A DNA stretch of 6,731 nt. Origin: JAMDCX01 sp049977145. Lineage in GTDB: Bacteria > Planctomycetota > Phycisphaerae > WQYP01. A model generated the notes under the pieces. The model searched no databases, was not told the DNA's origin, and was given only the letters and a program-made list of their open reading frames with translations. The stretch's first letter is position 1; every line of letters begins with the position of its first letter. Both the position numbers and the translations under genes were made by a program. The stretch covers positions 1 through 6,731 of the forward strand of contig JBMFGW010000153.1 in the NCBI GenBank assembly GCA_049977145.1, written 5' to 3'. Positions 4,276-6,731 of this stretch are shown in pieces.

Positions 4276-6444
4276 TCCGGACGGGTCCACCTTCCCTACC
4301 GGGTTTCCCATCACAAACTGATACGTATTCGCACCATTGACGTACGACAGCGGATCTTGTGAAATCCAAGTGCCGAGACTCGGCGAATAATTTCTGTTCC
4401 TCGCGTAGTACAACCCCGTGACGGAATCCAATGTCATCCCTTGATACAAATTGTTCACCACTGGCTGCGTGCCGGATGGCGGTGTGCTCCAATCGGCATT
4501 CAGCACAGTAATAGTTCCGTAGGGCGAATAGGTGTACCGCTGCACAACATTCCATGCTCCACCTGTGGCATTGTAGCCAACCACCGCAGTGGTATCCCAA
4601 TTCGCATCCTGCTCGAAATACAGGCGGCTGTTGGCTTGCAGCGTGCCGCCGCTGTATGTGTCCTGAAGAACGGTGGCATTGATATAGGAGGCAGACCACA
4701 CGGTTTGGCTGGTGACATTGCTGTTGGCTGTGCCGCCGGTGCGGGTCTCAATTGCCTGCCACTGCGAATCGTAATAAATATAATCCACGGTTCCCGCTGC
4801 AACGCCATTGCCGCCGAGAGGATAAGTTTCACTGATTCTGTAGCCCCGCGCATCATACGTATACCCCGCAATCAATTGCCCGCTGGCGTTCTTGACGGAT
4901 ACCAGTTGATTCCACGCATTGTATACAAGCGTGTTACCATTCTGATCGGTAGTCATATTTCCGTTGGCATCATAAACAGGTGTGCCTGTTGTGCCGGAGA
5001 TACTGGTAATCTGATTTTGCGCATTGGCGGTTCTGGTCTGCGTCACGCCATTGGTCGTAACCGACGACCAGTTGCCCTGGCTGTCCAATGTCCAGCTTTG
5101 TGCTGCGGCTCCGCCGAGGGTATTGGCCGTAAGGCGATTCAGCGGGTCATAGGTAAAGGTTTGCGAATAGGCCGAATCCAGCAGATTGTTTTCCGCTGTT
5201 ACATTGGAGTTGTTGTCATAAGAATACGTAATGTCATTGGTGGATGTACCCGTACTGGCCGCAACCCAGTTCTGGTTGACCACTCTGCCAAATCGGTCAA
5301 GGCCTACATACTGGTCGCCGCCTGATCCGATGCTGCCAGCGCTGCCAAGATAAGTTAAGTTAATGCCGGTCTGCGGATCATTTTCTGCGACAATGGTGCT
5401 CAGTCCAAGATATGAATACTGCTGCAAGACCTGCCCGGCATCACCCGAATTGGCACCGTCGCTGATGGAATCCAATCTGCCGATGGCATTATCCAAGGCG
5501 CTATTCAGGTTGGTACCTGAATAGTTGTAATCAATGGTACGTCCATTCGGATAAACCATACTGGTAATCCTTGAACCGTTGCTGGGACTGGTATAGGTAT
5601 ATTCAACAAACGGCGTGGTACCAACATCCACCGCTCCGATAACGGCCTGGTATTGGAACGCCAATTGGCCCAGGCCGGTGTAAATGTTTTCCACCTGATT
5701 GACGATCTGCGTACCGGCGGTGTCGGCATAGCTGGTCAGGAGATACGCCAAGCCTTGGGCGTTGTAGGTTGTGTCGATTCTTCTTACGCTGCCATCGACG
5801 CCCGCACCCAGTGTGGTAACCGTATCACTGATTTCCCGCCCGGCGGTGTCGTAGGTGTATTGATGGACGTTGCCATCGCGATCCGTGGACTGAATCACCT
5901 GTCCAAGAGCGTTGTATTCCTGCGAAACCGTGTCATTCTGCCCATTGGACGGGTAAACGGTTTGGTAGGGGGACACGAAAAGGTGACATCCATCGTTGTT
6001 GACATGGATGGGGCCAAGGGCTACCGTCTTGCGAATTCTGCGGTTCAGCGCGTCATAGGCATAATTGCCGATCACCGCTCCGCCACTGACGCGGTTGATC
6101 TGGATCGGGCGATTGAATGCGTCGTAAGAATAAACCAGCGTGCCATCGTTCTTCAGATTGCCGTTGGATGCGCCGGTCGCACCATCGTATTGGAATGTGA
6201 TCGCGCCGCTGCCGGTTAATGTTCGTTGTGCGATTTCATTGAGATTATTGTGCGAACGCTGATCGGTGGTCTGGCTGCCGCCCACCGGCAAAAATCCGGC
6301 GGCTCGCCAGTTGCCAAGACCATCGAGATTCCAGTTTTCCTGTGTATTGGTGCCGGGCAGGGCGTTGGCTGCGGTTATGCTGCCGCCGCCGGTGAAATCC
6401 GGTCTTCCCATCCTCCCCTGCGTTTTTTTATTTGCCGTCACCAT
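3646..6444 (-). CDS. RHS/YD-repeat protein with variable Gly/Ala-rich C-terminal tip
   Basis: The start is ATG 6444, with GGGTGG four bases upstream; a TTG at 6456 has no ribosome site. The product is 932 residues. YD-type repeats run from about residue 20 (YDAFNRPIQI, YDALNRRIRKTV, YTYDTAGREISD, TYDPLNRLTA, YDARGYRISETYP at 530). The RHS-associated core follows: YSPYG at 639, LYQGMTLDSVTGLYYARNRNY, LGTWISQDP, and VDPSG at 719-723. Such repeats form a shell that encapsulates the tip in known RHS toxins. The private tip (724-932) has a glycine-zipper-like hydrophobic part to about 793, a helical part, a Gly/Asn/Gln linker and a polar end finishing GSWRYTGQNTGGG; no nuclease or other catalytic motif is recognisable. 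There is no signal peptide or secretion-adaptor domain, and the protein is shorter than typical full RHS proteins at the N-terminal side. Residues 152-159 (GCHLFVSP) are encoded by repeat copy D, and the sequence on either side looks like two different RHS types joined. Whether it is an active effector or a remodelled remnant is unknown. Confidence 0.88.
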   Translation of the reverse strand: MVTANKKTQGRMGRPDFTGGGSITAANALPGTNTQENWNLDGLGNWRAAGFLPVGGSQTTDQRSHNNLNEIAQRTLTGSGAITFQYDGATGASNGNLKNDGTLVYSYDAFNRPIQINRVSGGAVIGNYAYDALNRRIRKTVALGPIHVNNDGCHLFVSPYQTVYPSNGQNDTVSQEYNALGQVIQSTDRDGNVHQYTYDTAGREISDTVTTLGAGVDGSVRRIDTTYNAQGLAYLLTSYADTAGTQIVNQVENIYTGLGQLAFQYQAVIGAVDVGTTPFVEYTYTSPSNGSRITSMVYPNGRTIDYNYSGTNLNSALDNAIGRLDSISDGANSGDAGQVLQQYSYLGLSTIVAENDPQTGINLTYLGSAGSIGSGGDQYVGLDRFGRVVNQNWVAASTGTSTNDITYSYDNNSNVTAENNLLDSAYSQTFTYDPLNRLTANTLGGAAAQSWTLDSQGNWSSVTTNGVTQTRTANAQNQITSISGTTGTPVYDANGNMTTDQNGNTLVYNAWNQLVSVKNASGQLIAGYTYDARGYRISETYPLGGNGVAAGTVDYIYYDSQWQAIETRTGGTANSNVTSQTVWSASYINATVLQDTYSGGTLQANSRLYFEQDANWDTTAVVGYNATGGAWNVVQRYTYSPYGTITVLNADWSTPPSGTQPVVNNLYQGMTLDSVTGLYYARNRNYSPSLGTWISQDPLSYVNGANTYQFVMGNPVGKVDPSGTALVGAIWGGVSGAIAGYTGAAEGGGGLGAEVAGALFGGAAGAALGGIAPPGTGWAMAAGGLSAAAGNWVGQQFSSGGNATNWAQVAANGAAGAISEGVLAPVNDALSELESSGLNSLFQGANSLLRGLLNGSSSELANTATGGQPPQTGNGGGQNNVGGNTKDTGQNPYPTNHLQTGFNINHPNSPEPIYQQYSDGSWRYTGQNTGGG
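5969..5991 (+). repeat. Repeat copy D, in frame inside the RHS gene
   Basis: Identical to copy B over all 23 bases, and followed by the same CATCCAT/ATGGATG palindrome (5987-5993 and 6004-6010). On the coding strand it is translated as GCHLFVSP (residues 152-159). Homology with fragment 1 lies entirely on its right side; on its left the RHS gene continues with unrelated sequence beginning YQTVYPSNGQ. Confidence 0.85.
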
Positions 6445-6516
6445 CAAGCCACCCAAATTTTGGCCAGTGATCCATGCTCATTGCGAAAGGCGCGATTCGC
6501 CGTCTGCTTTCGATCC

Positions 6517-6543
6517 ATTGTACCACAGCAGGGGAAAAGTCAA
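6517..6543 (-). promoter_or_regulatory. Candidate proximal promoter of the RHS gene
   Basis: On the minus strand, TTGACT (6543-6538) and TACAAT (6522-6517) are separated by 15 bases, and TGG directly precedes the -10, which gives an extended -10 element that can compensate for the short spacer. The start site would lie near 6510, giving a leader of about 65 bases. That leader can fold a hairpin in which CGAAA pairs with TTTCG around GGCG/CGCC. Confidence 0.45.
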
Positions 6544-6603
6544 ATAAACTTCATTTTCTCCAAACACGCAAAGAAAAATGCGCTGCAACAACCAACAAAC
6601 AGA

Positions 6604-6631
6604 AGTTTAGTTTACCCCCCCCCGATGTCAA
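6604..6631 (-). promoter_or_regulatory. Candidate distal promoter with a G9 tract in its spacer
   Basis: On the minus strand, a perfect TTGACA (6631-6626) is followed by a 16-base spacer and TAAACT (6609-6604, 4 of 6 to TATAAT). The spacer contains nine consecutive G (6623-6615). Slippage of such a tract changes spacer length and can switch a promoter on and off. The weak -10 box makes promoter activity uncertain. Confidence 0.35.
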
Positions 6632-6731
6632 GTGAAAAACACCAAGAATTTTCCAACCGCTCACGGGCAGGCGGTTAATAACTTGTGGTGCGGGTTTTCT
6701 TACCTGCATTCGCTACTGCGGCAGACAAGAA

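Noticed and set aside
4441..5325. Plus-strand open frame of 294 codons antisense to the RHS gene
   Set aside because: It lies wholly within the RHS coding region, opposite strand. Repetitive YD codons commonly leave the antisense frame open, and its translation has no family signature. The same applies to plus-strand frames at 5653-6219 and 6226-6678.
6424..6431. Run of A (coding strand) near the RHS start as a programmed slippage site
   Set aside because: The run is only seven or eight bases, occurs a few codons into the gene and leads to no useful overlapping frame that I can see. It is also conserved in the duplicate simply because the DNA is duplicated.
6454..6456. TTG as the RHS start
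   Set aside because: No Shine-Dalgarno precedes it, and the in-frame ATG at 6444 has GGGTGG at suitable distance. The duplicate fragment also shares sequence only from about that ATG inward.

Overview
The window reads as an accessory, rearranged stretch of a bacterial chromosome. All credible genes lie on the minus strand, and non-coding DNA with small repeats separates them. No gene here fixes the taxonomy. The style of the YD/RHS repeats and the short HicBA pair would fit a Planctomycetota/Verrucomicrobiota-type or other environmental bacterium, but this is a low-confidence guess from general familiarity.

Right part (3646-6731): a large RHS/YD-repeat protein of 932 residues if it starts at ATG 6444. 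It has a conserved RHS core ending in VDPSG and a private 209-residue Gly/Ala-rich C-terminal tip. Its upstream region holds two candidate promoters, one with a run of nine G in the spacer. Directly downstream, six bases after its stop, is a five-helix membrane protein (2899-3639) whose Shine-Dalgarno lies in the last codons of the RHS gene. The pair has the layout of a polymorphic RHS effector followed by its immunity protein, but neither function can be proved from sequence.

Middle part (1468-2892): a graveyard of RHS pieces. One fragment (2403 to about 2840) is a diverged copy of the middle of the RHS gene. Another (1776-2251) is a close copy of its first 159 codons. A 23-bp repeat beginning GGGGACACGAAAAGGTGACA sits at their junctions: at 1776-1798, inverted at 2380-2402, inverted and slightly shorter at 1468-1487, and in frame inside the large RHS gene at 5969-5991, where it encodes GCHLFVSP. 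Copies 1776 and 2380 are 22/23 identical inverted repeats that bound a 627-bp segment. Copies 1468 and 1776 bound a 331-bp segment carrying a 69-aa two-helix membrane protein. The large RHS gene therefore looks like a chimera whose first 159 codons came with this repeat family.

Left part (1-970): a HicB-HicA toxin-antitoxin pair (835 to 405, minus strand) with overlapping TGATG stop/start. It has a strong sigma70-like promoter placed so close to the hicB ATG that the message may be leaderless, and a tandem 13-bp repeat abutting the -35. The first 73 bases may hold the start of another minus-strand gene that leaves the window. The stretches 74-404 and 938-1467 hold no gene I can support.
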